Origin: Granulicella tundricola MP5ACTX9 | GTDB lineage: Bacteria; Acidobacteriota; Terriglobia; Terriglobales; Acidobacteriaceae | Assembly (NCBI RefSeq): GCF_000178975.2 | Contig: NC_015064.1 | Span: 186,001 to 250,000 of the forward strand | DNA: 64,000 nucleotides | Direction: 5' to 3' | Shown: positions 43,701-51,906 of the stretch, one piece after another | Numbering within the stretch: the stretch's first letter is position 1 | Layout: each line of letters starts with the position of its first letter | Translations under genes and position numbers: made by a program | The notes under the pieces: generated by a model | What the model saw: the letters and a program-made list of their open reading frames with translations, nothing else | The model's database searches: none | What the model was told of the DNA's origin: nothing

Positions 43701-45294
43701 CGGCACCACCACAACAAGTACAACGCTCGGAACGGTCACCCTGGCCAACGGAGCCGCGGTTCTTTCCACGAACGCGCTCATTCTTCCCGGAGCCCACTCC
43801 ATCACAGCGGCTTATGGCGGAGACGCAAACTACGCAGCCGCCTCCTCTGCGGCTGTAACCGTCACAGTCGGTGGTGCTCTTTCCGCCACCACTCTGGCGG
43901 CCACCGTCGGCGGCTCCGCCGCTGCCACAGCGCCTGTCCTCACCTCGGTCGTCCTCACGGCAACGCCTCCCGCAACGGCGACCGGTACCGTCTACTTCTA
44001 TGACGGCAGTCTCGTTCTGGGCAGCGCAACCATCAGCACCACCACGCACCTCGCAACTTTGACCATCGCAACACTCACGGCAGGCACCCACAGCATCACA
44101 GCCACTTACGCCGGCAACGGCACCTTGGCCGCGAGCACCTCGCTGCCAATGACCTTTGTCACCACGCAGAACAAGCCCACCCTGTCCCTCACCTCGCAGC
44201 AGGCCAACAATGCTCAGTCCATGGCATCCATGAATGCTGTACTGACGCTGGTGCCGGCCATAACCTCCACAGCCGGCGCCAATCCTGCGCCGTCGGCGAC
44301 GGTGCAATTCCTGGATGGCACGACAGTTCTGGGAACAGCGCCCCTCACCTACACGCTCAATTACCATTTTTATACCGCTGCCTCCACCTTCGGTCCATTC
44401 AAACCCGGGCCGCACGCTCTGACCGCGGTCTTCCCGGGTGATACCAACTACGCTGCCGCAACCTCGGGCATCCAGAACATCAGCATCGGCCTGACCACCA
44501 TCACCGTCACACCGTCGGCAACCAACGTTGGAACGGGAACGCCCTTGACCCTCACCGCCAAGATCACCCCCATCGTCGCCAGCAGCACGGCGGTCGGTGG
44601 ATCGGTTACCTTCTTTGACGGCACTACGGCCATCGGAACGGCCCCCGTCACCGGCGGCGTGGCCACCCTGACCACGGCGACACTCTCGACCGTAGCAACT
44701 CACACCATCACCGCCGTCTACTCGGGTGATGCCAACTTCTACACCTCGACCACCAGCGCCGGCGTCAACATCGTTGCCGTCACCCCCGGCTTCACCATCT
44801 CGGTCAACCCCGCCAGCCTCACGGTCAAGCGTGGAACGCCCGGTACGGTTACCCTGACCGCAACCTCCTTCGGCAACTACAACGGAGCCATCGCACTGAG
44901 CTGCCAGAATCTGCCCCTCGACACCTTCTGCAGCTTCGTCAATGACTCCAGCGGCGCACCCGGCATCGCCTTCGGCGGTGTCAACGCCTCGCAGACGGTC
45001 GCCATTACCTTCTCAACCCTCGCCCCCTCCAACTCAGGTCTCCTGTGGCTGCCCGCGATCCTGCTGGCCGGTCTCCTGGGTCTGACCCGTAAACGTCTCT
45101 CGGTTCGTGGACGCCAGTTCATTACGCTCGTTGTCATCGCCTGCGGAATGACGGCGGCCAGCGGCTGCGGAGGCGGCACCATTACCGCCACACCAACCGG
45201 CACCAGCACGGTCACCATCGTTGCCAACGGAGCCGGTGCGGGCAGCAGCCCCAGCCTGCAGCCCACCGCAACGGTCGCGCTGACGGTTCAGTAA
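40786..45294 (+). CDS. Very large secreted kumamolisin-type S53 protease with tandem Ig-like repeats
   Basis: 1502 aa with a TTG start preceded by AAAGGAG. Signal peptide MSLFRSLFTGLGLGTALLGSAFA. The pro-kumamolisin domain (to about residue 200; NYHQWMTPVTFGASFG) is followed by the sedolisin domain with ESDLDVEWAGA (acid pair), ISLSYGGCE, catalytic Ser in GGTSVATPVMAG and Ca site GYDEATGLGTPN near 665. Residues about 690-1410 are a chain of bacterial Ig-like (Big_3 type) repeats with the theme TGTVTFYDGTxxLGxxxL...HxITAxYxGDxxY. The final 88 residues have two hydrophobic helices flanking RKRLSVRGRQ, then SGCGGG and a beta-rich end. Likely a cell-attached extracellular protease active in acid soil. 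Confidence 0.9.
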   Translation: MSLFRSLFTGLGLGTALLGSAFAATNPHLTVQPQTRVVSKIDNADLARLPNTTPSIVSLAADNGRLPAATPFSHMLLVLKSSDEQELALRSLVDQQQDKSSPNYHQWMTPVTFGASFGVAASDLAKVTAWLQDQGFSIDAVSPGKRTIQFSGTSGQVETAFHTEMHRLTVNGVAHISNTVDLSVPTALSPVLAGIASLNDFRAKAHAVNPHPMVKGSDGQFYPIVPGTVATPDYTSTSSGSHYVAPADVATIYNAKPLLSGGTDGTGVTIGIIGQTTINLSNVETFRSMFRLPDNDPTIINVGPAPAIIADDIESDLDVEWAGAMATGAKVNFYTAAGGLVDGGVDTSALAAVDSNVADIISLSYGGCELSNGSAGTAYWNSLWEQAAAQGQTAFVSSGDSSATGCASSSAALANTATSGTYGVNALGSSAYNVAVGGSEFNEGTALGVTSYWGVGGTAPYGTAQSYIPETVWSEGVFDIVAPGTGIAGGGGGVSIFTGRPSWQVGPGITAADPAGPTFTATGAIPATQLHRLVPDLSLIAAGGHDGTIFCSEGVCKLDSSGNVASIGVVGGTSVATPVMAGVQALINQKNGGRQGNANYYYYKLAAAQTTANCASTLPPAATCNFNDIVTGDNFSPKTSVAKYNASTGTISGVLGTDYIGFTANTGYDEATGLGTPNITNLANNWKTVTFTATTTKLTLTPLTANHGTTQTAVITVAPTSATGTPTGDVSITAVGQAPGTGNGNVYTLSGGTVTAALTTLPGGTYSVTAHYAGDSVFGSSDSAPVTVTVAPEASQIFYQPYNLTTAGALNVATSFAYGTSIFIDTEVQGTSINGYTKNSVPNTGAPTGTILYNVSSGTTTLPSYTSSLDAYGITYLEAAQSFPNFLITANYPVLAPGAYTIKATYSGDQSFNTSNVSTAITVVKATVAPVVRAGTAEVLPAQTALLNVTIAASGGGVLPTGSVTLTDTVVSGTTTTSTTLGTVTLANGAAVLSTNALILPGAHSITAAYGGDANYAAASSAAVTVTVGGALSATTLAATVGGSAAATAPVLTSVVLTATPPATATGTVYFYDGSLVLGSATISTTTHLATLTIATLTAGTHSITATYAGNGTLAASTSLPMTFVTTQNKPTLSLTSQQANNAQSMASMNAVLTLVPAITSTAGANPAPSATVQFLDGTTVLGTAPLTYTLNYHFYTAASTFGPFKPGPHALTAVFPGDTNYAAATSGIQNISIGLTTITVTPSATNVGTGTPLTLTAKITPIVASSTAVGGSVTFFDGTTAIGTAPVTGGVATLTTATLSTVATHTITAVYSGDANFYTSTTSAGVNIVAVTPGFTISVNPASLTVKRGTPGTVTLTATSFGNYNGAIALSCQNLPLDTFCSFVNDSSGAPGIAFGGVNASQTVAITFSTLAPSNSGLLWLPAILLAGLLGLTRKRLSVRGRQFITLVVIACGMTAASGCGGGTITATPTGTSTVTIVANGAGAGSSPSLQPTATVALTVQ

Positions 45295-45315
45295 CCAGAA
45301 TGCACGCGCAACAGC

Positions 45316-45348
45316 AAGGCCCGGGGTCACTCCCGGGCCTTCGTTTTG
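45316..45348 (+). terminator. Rho-independent terminator after the large kumamolisin gene
   Basis: A perfect 10-bp stem (aaggcccggg / cccgggcctt) with a 6-nt loop, followed by CGTTTTG, 22 bp past the stop. The remaining spacer to 45451 shows nothing else. Confidence 0.88.
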
Positions 45349-45451
45349 TCCTATGGGTCATGATCGGCCCAGAGCCTCTAGTCCGGACCTAATGTCTCTC
45401 GAGTGAAGATTTGGATCAAAACAGGGGTAGGGGGTCAAGCCCTCGAATCCC

Positions 45452-46384
45452 CTAGAAGTTGATCCGTTCCTTCTCTGTCACCAGAGGCCGACCCTGCACG
45501 ATCGTATGTACGGACCCGATGTACTCGCCGATGATTCCCAGCGCCACCAGCTGGATCGACCCCAGGAAGAACAGCCCGATCATCAGGGGGGCCAGCCCCA
45601 GTTCAAACCGATTCCAATACACCAGCTTGTAAACCAGGTACACCAGTCCGGCTATCAAACTGAGAAACGCAAACACGAACCCGGTAAAGATCACCAGCCG
45701 CAATGGCACCTTGGAGAGGTTGGTAATCCCCAGCATCGCCATGTCGTACAGCGTGTAGAAGTTGTTCTTCGTGATGCCGCGCATGCGCCGCTTCTGGTTG
45801 TAGTGCAGCACTTTGGTCGGCAGCCCGATCTCCGCGATCTGCCCCCGGAAGTAGGGGTGCGGGTCCGGAAAGTCCCGCTTCAGGATCTCGATAACCTGCC
45901 GGTCGTATAGCCCAAACCCCGTAAAGTGCTCCACCACCTTCACATCCGTCAGCCGCGCGATCGTCCGGTAGTAGACCGAGCGGATTCCGTACATCAGACC
46001 ACTCTCGTCGCTGGTGCTCTTGGTCGCCACCACAATCGGGTACCCGGCTTCCCATTCCCGCAGGAACTCCCCGATCAACTCCGGGGGGTCCTGCAGGTCG
46101 GACAGCAGCACCACCACGGCATCCCCCTGCGCCTCCAGAATCGCATGCTGCGGAGACCGTATGTGGCCGAAGTTTCGGGCGTTGACGATCACCTTCACAT
46201 GAGGATCGTCCAGCGCAATTCCACGGAGAATATCGACGGTGCGGTCGGAGGAGTTGTTGTCGATCAGGATATGTTCGTAGCGATACTGAGGCATCCCCGC
46301 GAACAGGGTCCGCACTCGCTCGATCAGGATGTCGACATTCTCTTCCTCGTTGTAGCAAGGACTTACGATACTGACGAGCTTCAT
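45452..46384 (-). CDS. Polyprenyl-phosphate glycosyltransferase (GtrB/ArnC/DPM1-like)
   Basis: 310 aa. The start at 46384 (MKLVSIVSPCYNEEENVDIL) has AAGGAG 6 nt upstream. The GT2 catalytic domain has DNNSSDRT and the LLSDLQDPPELI DxD-type motif. Two C-terminal membrane helices (LRLVIFTGFVFAFLSLIAGLV; LMIGLFFLGSIQLVALGIIGEYIG) end in a short tail, as in enzymes loading sugars on undecaprenyl phosphate. Last gene of a six-gene operon, overlapping the epimerase gene by ATGA. It would place the sugar built by the upstream enzymes on a lipid carrier for export. Confidence 0.93.
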   Translation of the reverse strand: MKLVSIVSPCYNEEENVDILIERVRTLFAGMPQYRYEHILIDNNSSDRTVDILRGIALDDPHVKVIVNARNFGHIRSPQHAILEAQGDAVVVLLSDLQDPPELIGEFLREWEAGYPIVVATKSTSDESGLMYGIRSVYYRTIARLTDVKVVEHFTGFGLYDRQVIEILKRDFPDPHPYFRGQIAEIGLPTKVLHYNQKRRMRGITKNNFYTLYDMAMLGITNLSKVPLRLVIFTGFVFAFLSLIAGLVYLVYKLVYWNRFELGLAPLMIGLFFLGSIQLVALGIIGEYIGSVHTIVQGRPLVTEKERINF

Positions 46385-47433
46385 CCCGACTCCTTGTCTG
46401 GACCGTACCACGCGGCTGTCCTACGGATTGCTTCCTCCAGCCCCACTGTCTGCCTGAGTCCCAGTTCTGCCGCCCGGTCCACCTGGGGGACATACCGCGC
46501 GACGGCTCCCCCGCCCATCGCCTCCTTAGCCACCTGGACAGCCACGTTGGAATTCAGAGCGCGGATTACTGCATGAGCGAGTTCAAGAATACTTAAAGCT
46601 TCGTCCGATCCGACGTTGAAGGGAACCAGCGAAGGAGCTTCAAGCAGTATCGTCCACAGCCAGATCATCAGGTCGGAGGCATAGAGGTAGCTGCGTCTCG
46701 GGGTGCCATCCCCACCCATTTGAATTGTCCTGCCTGCCAGAACATCCCTGATGAAGTTGCCGATCGCAAAGTGTGCGTTCAGCGGCAGGTGCGGCCCGCA
46801 GAAGGCAAAGCAGCGGGCGATCTTGCATTCCATCCCCGTCGCCTTCGCATGGAGCGCGCACATCAACTCGGAAGCCCGTTTGCCCTCCGCATACACGCTG
46901 GCTGGATCGAGCGAATTCGGAGCCCCGGTGTAGCTTTCGGGTACATGCGTCAGATTTGAGGGCTGCTTTCCGTAGACCGCACCGGAGCTCGTCAGCAGAA
47001 GCTTGCGGGTGCCGTGGCTTGCCGCAAACTCAAGCGTGCGCTGCGTGCCGGCCAGGATTGTCGAGAGCATCTCCAGAGGAGCCTCGTTCGCCTGCTTCGC
47101 GCTTGCCTCCGTTGCGGCGTGGATGAGAAAGCGAAACTCGCCCTCTGGGAACTCGAAGTCGCGTACATCGCCCTCATGCAATGTGATCGCCGAGTCATCG
47201 GTCACATGCGGAAGCTTTGCCCGGAATACTTCAGGACTCCGCGTCAAAACTGTGGCACAAGCCTTCAGGTCTAACGAGCGGTTTGCATGGCAGAAGCTCT
47301 CCAGCAGCCAGCACCCAAAGAAGCCTGTGCCGCCGGTGATGAAGATCCTCTCCCCCCGCATCTGCTCCCACAGCGGACGTGTCGCTGCGAGGATGTGATC
47401 GAGATCGTCCTGCGCGATGGGCTTTGCCGCCAT
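46381..47433 (-). CDS. NAD-dependent epimerase/dehydratase (extended SDR)
   Basis: 350 aa. Rossmann motif FITGGTGFFGCWLLESF near residue 32, DVRDFEF, the catalytic Ser region LLTSSGAVYG and YAEGKRASE for YxxxK. The C-terminal region with RSYLYASDLMIWLWTILL and PFNVGSDEALSI is that of sugar-nucleotide 4-epimerases and dehydratases. The substrate is presumably a nucleotide sugar related to the operon product. Five nt separate it from the ThDP enzyme gene, and it overlaps the glycosyltransferase gene by 4 nt. Confidence 0.9.
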   Translation of the reverse strand: MAAKPIAQDDLDHILAATRPLWEQMRGERIFITGGTGFFGCWLLESFCHANRSLDLKACATVLTRSPEVFRAKLPHVTDDSAITLHEGDVRDFEFPEGEFRFLIHAATEASAKQANEAPLEMLSTILAGTQRTLEFAASHGTRKLLLTSSGAVYGKQPSNLTHVPESYTGAPNSLDPASVYAEGKRASELMCALHAKATGMECKIARCFAFCGPHLPLNAHFAIGNFIRDVLAGRTIQMGGDGTPRRSYLYASDLMIWLWTILLEAPSLVPFNVGSDEALSILELAHAVIRALNSNVAVQVAKEAMGGGAVARYVPQVDRAAELGLRQTVGLEEAIRRTAAWYGPDKESG

Positions 47434-47438
47434 GACGG

Positions 47439-49217
47439 TTACTCTCCCTGCAGGTAGTGGAAGACCTTGCTCGATGTGTCTTCATCCAGGTCAGGCGTCA
47501 TGAGATGAAGCGGATTCGATACCATCCCGCCCGTCTCCGTGACGCGGCTGCTGATCTTGGGGAAGTAGGTCTGGGTGGGGTCGATGTGGACCAGAAAGGC
47601 AGCGGGTCCGGGCGCGTTGAAGCGGCTCAGGAAGTCGGGATCATCCTGATAGCCGGGGCCAAGTCGCACGACCGGGATATCGTAGGCAGCAAACAGCGGC
47701 TCCCACTTCGGGATTCCGAGGCCAGTTGAAGTGTCACAGCCGACATAGCGGCCCTTGAAGTAGTTGAGCTGCGTCATGCGGATGGAGGCGTAGCCGTTGT
47801 CGTCGAACAGGAAGATCTTCAGATTCAGCTTGTTGACCATGACGGTCCCAAGCTCCTGCAGGTTCTGAATGAAGCCGCCATCCCCTTCGACCAGGATGGT
47901 ACGGCGTCCCTTTGCGGCGAAGGCAGAGCCAATTGCGCCGCTCAACCCATAGCCCATGGACGCCAGTCCCTTGTTGGTGATGATCCTCTGGCCTGACTTC
48001 TGCGCGAAGGTCTGCATCATGACGGTGAAGGCGCTGCCGCTGCTGCAAGGAATCATGATATCGTCCGGAGTTGCCAGCCGGGAGAGTTCCGACGCGAAGA
48101 CGTACGGCGAAAGGAAGCCTTCTCCTGTATGGTTCACCGGCTCGATCAGCGGAAGCTTGGACTGGACGGTGCGGCAGAATGAGACCCATTCCTCATGGTT
48201 GCCGGCATCTTCTTTTTCCAGTTGGATGAGGACCTGGTTCGCGTCGCCGCAGATGGGGAGCGCCACGCGTGGGTGCCCCTTCTCAAGCTCGGCGGCATCG
48301 CAATCGACCTGGATGACCTCTCCTGCCGGCACGAATTGCTGCCAGTTGAAGCCGGTTTGTTGCAGGCTGAGGCGGGTGCCCAGAGCAAGCAGCAGGTCCG
48401 CCTGCTGCAGGAGGATGTTCGAGTAACGTTGGCCCCAGGTGTTCGGTCTGCCGAAGTAGAGCGGATGACTCGCCGGGATGCGGTCCATGCCGTTCCAGGT
48501 CACCATCAGGGGCACGCCCAATCTTGTGAGCGAGTCCAAGAGCGGCTCGATCGTTGCCCGGTCGATGCCTCCGCCGATCAGGACGACAGGACGCTTCGCC
48601 CGCTTGATCTGCTCGACGATCGAACGAACGACTTCCGGGCTGACCGGGGTGAAGCCGGGCCGGATTTCAGAGGCGCTCGTGTTGAGCATGGTCTCTTCGA
48701 CCTGTGCGCCCTGAACATCGAGCGGAATCTCGACAAACACAGGAGCTTTGCGTCCATGAACGCCGCTGCGGATCGTCTCTGCAAACGCGGAACGATCCAT
48801 CGGAGCTTCGATCAGGACTGACTTTTCGGTGACCGGCCTGGCGATGGCTACGCCGTCGATCTCCTGGATACCGCGCTGGCGTACCTTCCCCCTGGAAAGA
48901 TCGGAGACTTTGACTTGGCCGCCGATGACCAGCAGTTCGCGGCTCTCAAGGTAAGCCCCGGCCATGGCGGTGACGATGTTCGTGAGCCCGGGACCGGCGG
49001 TGACGAGCGCGAAGGCTTTGCTTCCCATCTGGAGTTCGTTGAAGTACTCGGCTGCGATTCCTGCCGCGACCTCATGGACTACGGGGATGCAGGTCAGGCG
49101 GTGGCTGCAACTCTCCAGCAGATGCATAATGTTGCCGCCAGCGACGAAAAAGCAGTGGGTGTATCCCAGCGAAACCAGCCATTCGGCAAGCAAGTCGCTA
49201 TATTTTCTGGTCATCAT
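47439..49217 (-). CDS. ThDP-dependent acetolactate-synthase-like carboligase/decarboxylase
   Basis: 592 aa with the three domains of the ALS/pyruvate-oxidase superfamily. The Pyr domain carries the cofactor-activating Glu in VVHEVAAGIAAEYF, the central domain VVLIGGGIDRATIEPLL, and the PP domain the ThDP motif GDGGFIQNL...DDNGYASI. The start codon is one of two overlapping ATGs (49217 or 49214) that also overlap the cyclase stop. Setting within a sugar operon argues against branched-chain amino acid synthesis, and no IlvN-like small subunit is present. By analogy with YerE, an ALS-like enzyme adding a two-carbon unit to a keto-sugar in yersiniose synthesis, it may make a branched-chain sugar. 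Substrate unproven. Confidence 0.88.
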   Translation of the reverse strand: MMTRKYSDLLAEWLVSLGYTHCFFVAGGNIMHLLESCSHRLTCIPVVHEVAAGIAAEYFNELQMGSKAFALVTAGPGLTNIVTAMAGAYLESRELLVIGGQVKVSDLSRGKVRQRGIQEIDGVAIARPVTEKSVLIEAPMDRSAFAETIRSGVHGRKAPVFVEIPLDVQGAQVEETMLNTSASEIRPGFTPVSPEVVRSIVEQIKRAKRPVVLIGGGIDRATIEPLLDSLTRLGVPLMVTWNGMDRIPASHPLYFGRPNTWGQRYSNILLQQADLLLALGTRLSLQQTGFNWQQFVPAGEVIQVDCDAAELEKGHPRVALPICGDANQVLIQLEKEDAGNHEEWVSFCRTVQSKLPLIEPVNHTGEGFLSPYVFASELSRLATPDDIMIPCSSGSAFTVMMQTFAQKSGQRIITNKGLASMGYGLSGAIGSAFAAKGRRTILVEGDGGFIQNLQELGTVMVNKLNLKIFLFDDNGYASIRMTQLNYFKGRYVGCDTSTGLGIPKWEPLFAAYDIPVVRLGPGYQDDPDFLSRFNAPGPAAFLVHIDPTQTYFPKISSRVTETGGMVSNPLHLMTPDLDEDTSSKVFHYLQGE

Positions 49218-50302
49218 CCTCGAAACCTTCCCACCACCGACTCTACCGCCGCTCGGACCTTATTCGATACTTCAGGAGACTTTGGAACGCGGTGAAGCAC
49301 GACCTTGCCTGCCTGATCGATGAGGATGAGCGCGTAGTCTTCCGTTCCGTGTTTTTTGTCGGAGGCGAAGCGCTGGAACATCTCATCGGCGGACATGGAG
49401 GCCAGGGCCCGAGGGGTTCCGGGTGAGTTCGCGATCATCTCGGCGAGATGCAGTTCCAGCAGAGCCACGCGTGGGCTTGAACTGTAGTCGATCCCATCCG
49501 CCACCTGATAGGTGATGGCGCAAAGGATGCCGAGGCCGACGGCGATGCCGTGGGGGATGGCGAAGTGCGTCGCACCCTCGATTGCGTGGCCGAAGGTATG
49601 GCCGAAGTTCAACAAAAGACGTTCTTTGTTGTCGAACTCGTCGATTTCGATGAACCACTTTTTGGCTTCGAGGCTGTTGTAGATGAGTGCTTCGAGAGCG
49701 CCGGTCTCCATCATGACTGAGGGCAGCAGGGCAATGTGGCGATCAAAGGCCTCCGGGCCGCGGCAGAAGCAGATTTTGGCGGCTTCAATGAGGCCGCTGG
49801 CCTGCTGATCGGGCGGGAGGGTCTGGGCGAGGGCTGGGTCGATGAGGACTTGATGTGGGGGATGGAAGGTGCCAACCAAGTTTTTGTAGGGGCCTACGTT
49901 GATGGAGGACTTGCCGCCGATGCAGGAATCGACCATGGCGAGGATGGTGGTGGGGAGGTAGCTCCAGGTGAGGCCACGCATGTAAATGCTGGCGATAAAA
50001 GCTGATAGATCCTGGATGATGCCGCCGCCGATTGCGACGAGTTCGGTCTGGCGGTTGGCTCCAGACTGACGCAGCCCCTCGATGATGCTGGGGGAGACGT
50101 CCAGGGACTTATTCTCCTCGATGGCTCGGATCAGCAGTGGTGGCGAGGCCAAATCAGCAAGGACTGGGGCGAAGAACTCGTCCGCAAGAATCTTTGCTTT
50201 AGAAAAGTGCAACAGATTTTTTCGGAGGGAATGGCTCTCGATGGTGACCTGGTAGGAGCCTGTGGAGGAGTTAATCACCAAGGTTCTAGACGAGTCGGAC
50301 AT
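49214..50302 (-). CDS. 3-dehydroquinate-synthase-like sugar phosphate cyclase
   Basis: 362 aa. NAD-binding GGGIIQDLSAFIA at about 102, the hallmark LPTTILAMVDSCIGGKSSIN, and metal ligands Glu in SGLIEAAKICF and two His in NFGHTFGHAIE and IPHGIAVGLG, so the catalytic metal site is intact. In canonical DHQ synthase the loop is VNHPxGKN(M/L)IGxFxxP; here it reads INVGPYKNLVGTFHPP, and GLxEVIK is GLIEAAK. Coupled to sugar genes rather than aro genes, it is more likely a cyclase forming a carbocycle from another sugar phosphate than the shikimate enzyme. It overlaps the SDR by 17 bp and the ThDP gene by ATGA. Confidence 0.87.
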   Translation of the reverse strand: MSDSSRTLVINSSTGSYQVTIESHSLRKNLLHFSKAKILADEFFAPVLADLASPPLLIRAIEENKSLDVSPSIIEGLRQSGANRQTELVAIGGGIIQDLSAFIASIYMRGLTWSYLPTTILAMVDSCIGGKSSINVGPYKNLVGTFHPPHQVLIDPALAQTLPPDQQASGLIEAAKICFCRGPEAFDRHIALLPSVMMETGALEALIYNSLEAKKWFIEIDEFDNKERLLLNFGHTFGHAIEGATHFAIPHGIAVGLGILCAITYQVADGIDYSSSPRVALLELHLAEMIANSPGTPRALASMSADEMFQRFASDKKHGTEDYALILIDQAGKVVLHRVPKSPEVSNKVRAAVESVVGRFRG

Positions 50303-50999
50303 GGCTATACCCCAGGTCGGCTGCGATAAACTGTCCAGTTATCCCCGTGTTCCACGTGGAACAGAGAAATTCTACGAGATTGGCCACGTCCTGTAACTGT
50401 GGCAAAGCATTGAACTTAGTCGCTCCTGAGAGTTTTTCGAGCTGCTCCGGCGCGAGGTTGCGGCGAGTCATCGGAGTGTCCAGCACGCCCGGAAGGACGG
50501 CGTTGATGAGGTGGCCGTGCTCGGCAAGATCGACCGAGGCGGAGAGAACGAGGCCTTGGAGGGCGGCTTTGGTCATACAGTAGGAGAGTTTGGACTGGCG
50601 TGCGAGGTTCTGCCAGATGGAACTGATGACACAGAGGCGGGAGGCTGGAGCCAAGAGATCGTAGTCCAGTAAAGCCTTTAGAGTCAGCAAAATGTAAAGA
50701 CAGTTGGCCTTGTAGAGGTCGAGGTGGGCCTCAGCTTCTACGGTGTATACGCTGTCCGTGGAGTTGGCTCCCTGAGCCCAGCAGACGCTGGTGTAGGGGG
50801 CGTTTGTGGCTAAGATGGATGCGTCAAAAGTAGGGGAAAGCGGATCGGCTTCGATCCAGGTGAGGGCGGCCATAACGGCTTCTGGGCGCTTCCGGCTCAC
50901 CGCTGTGACCTGCCAACCCTTTTCGCTGCAATGGTTTAGGATCGCGGTGCCGATCGCACCGCTGGCGCCGAAAAGGAGGAGCCTGGGTGTCTCGCTCAT
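50286..50999 (-). CDS. Short-chain dehydrogenase/reductase of the sugar operon
   Basis: 237 aa from [21 protein letters not shown] at 50999. Glycine-rich GASGAIG, VISSIWQN for the catalytic Ser, YCMTKAALQGL for YxxxK, and PGVLDTPMTR after the active site. The usual NNAG motif is replaced by CWAQGANS, an oddity suggesting a divergent subfamily. The start overlaps the aldolase stop by one base (TAATG). Probably oxidises or reduces a hydroxyl/keto group on the sugar or cyclitol intermediate. Confidence 0.87.
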   Translation of the reverse strand: MSETPRLLLFGASGAIGTAILNHCSEKGWQVTAVSRKRPEAVMAALTWIEADPLSPTFDASILATNAPYTSVCWAQGANSTDSVYTVEAEAHLDLYKANCLYILLTLKALLDYDLLAPASRLCVISSIWQNLARQSKLSYCMTKAALQGLVLSASVDLAEHGHLINAVLPGVLDTPMTRRNLAPEQLEKLSGATKFNALPQLQDVANLVEFLCSTWNTGITGQFIAADLGYSHVRLV

Positions 51000-51796
51000 T
51001 ATCGGTTGAGAACCGCCCAACGGTTTTCCAGCATTTCGATGCGCTTGGCATCTTCCTGCTGGATCTGGCCGTAGTAGTCGCGCTTGTTGAGGAGCCAGAG
51101 CATCTCGAAGTGGACGGCGTTGAGGAGACCGTCGGCTATGTTGCTCTCTCGCGCGGAGTTAGCGTCGAAAATGACCTTGCGGGTCTCGAAACGGGTGAGG
51201 TGGATGTCGAGCATCTGGCGAAGGACGGGGATTGAGTCCGAGGATACGCCGCCGCCGACAACAAGGTCCAAGCCTCTGTCTTTACAGGCTTTAGCGGTCT
51301 TGAGGACGTAATCGGTCACTTCTGGGCCGTTGATGGCGTCGCGGCCCAGGCCTGCGGAGAGGCTGAAGTCGACGCGACCGAAGACGATGCCTTTGAGTTC
51401 GGGTGCTTTGGCGGTTGCATCTGCCATGGAATCAAGGAGATTGAAGGCGCTGATGGTCTCCAGATTGAAGAGGAAGTCGGTTTGTTCCTGGTCTTCTGCG
51501 GAATAGACTTTTGCTACCGCTTCGGCGAATTTGGAGAGGGCGTAGGTGCTTTCGATCATGGGGGCGATGATGTAATCGACGCCAATCTGTTTGGATTCAA
51601 TGAGATCGCGCATGGCTTCACAGCCGCCGATCTTGAGTCCGAGCTTCAAATCGGCTTTGCGGCAGATTTCTACCAGGCGCAGAAGTTCGTCCACGCGTGT
51701 GCCTTCGGCCTCAAACTCTGCCTTTACAGCAACATAGCCGAACTCTTCACGGCCACGGTTGAGGAGATCCAACATCTTTCGTTCGCGGTTATTCAA
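50999..51796 (-). CDS. HpcH/HpaI-type aldolase (PEP-mutase-like barrel)
   Basis: 265 aa, first gene of the six-gene operon. Features of the class II pyruvate aldolase/citrate-lyase barrel: [29 protein letters not shown] with a metal-type Glu, [13 protein letters not shown] with a second Glu, and [16 protein letters not shown] with Asp. Such enzymes add or release pyruvate-like units to or from aldehydes, so it could build a longer chain for the cyclase downstream. The C-terminal helices ([18 protein letters not shown]) are conserved-looking but not known to me. Upstream spacer 51797-51906 contains ACAAATCACCACAAACGAACCACA repeats of CCACAAA and no clear promoter. Confidence 0.78.
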   Translation of the reverse strand: MNNRERKMLDLLNRGREEFGYVAVKAEFEAEGTRVDELLRLVEICRKADLKLGLKIGGCEAMRDLIESKQIGVDYIIAPMIESTYALSKFAEAVAKVYSAEDQEQTDFLFNLETISAFNLLDSMADATAKAPELKGIVFGRVDFSLSAGLGRDAINGPEVTDYVLKTAKACKDRGLDLVVGGGVSSDSIPVLRQMLDIHLTRFETRKVIFDANSARESNIADGLLNAVHFEMLWLLNKRDYYGQIQQEDAKRIEMLENRWAVLNR

Positions 51797-51906
51797 CGAT
51801 TTCCCCTGAAGATCACAGAATCAATGTAGCAGTCTGGCGAATTTGTGGTGCTATTTGCACCACAAATCACCACAAACGAACCACACTTGACCATGCTCCA
51901 ACGGCG

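Noticed and set aside
47439..49217. Acetohydroxyacid synthase for branched-chain amino acids
   Set aside because: No small subunit or ilv genes nearby, and it is tightly coupled to sugar genes on both sides. Kept as a general ThDP enzyme.
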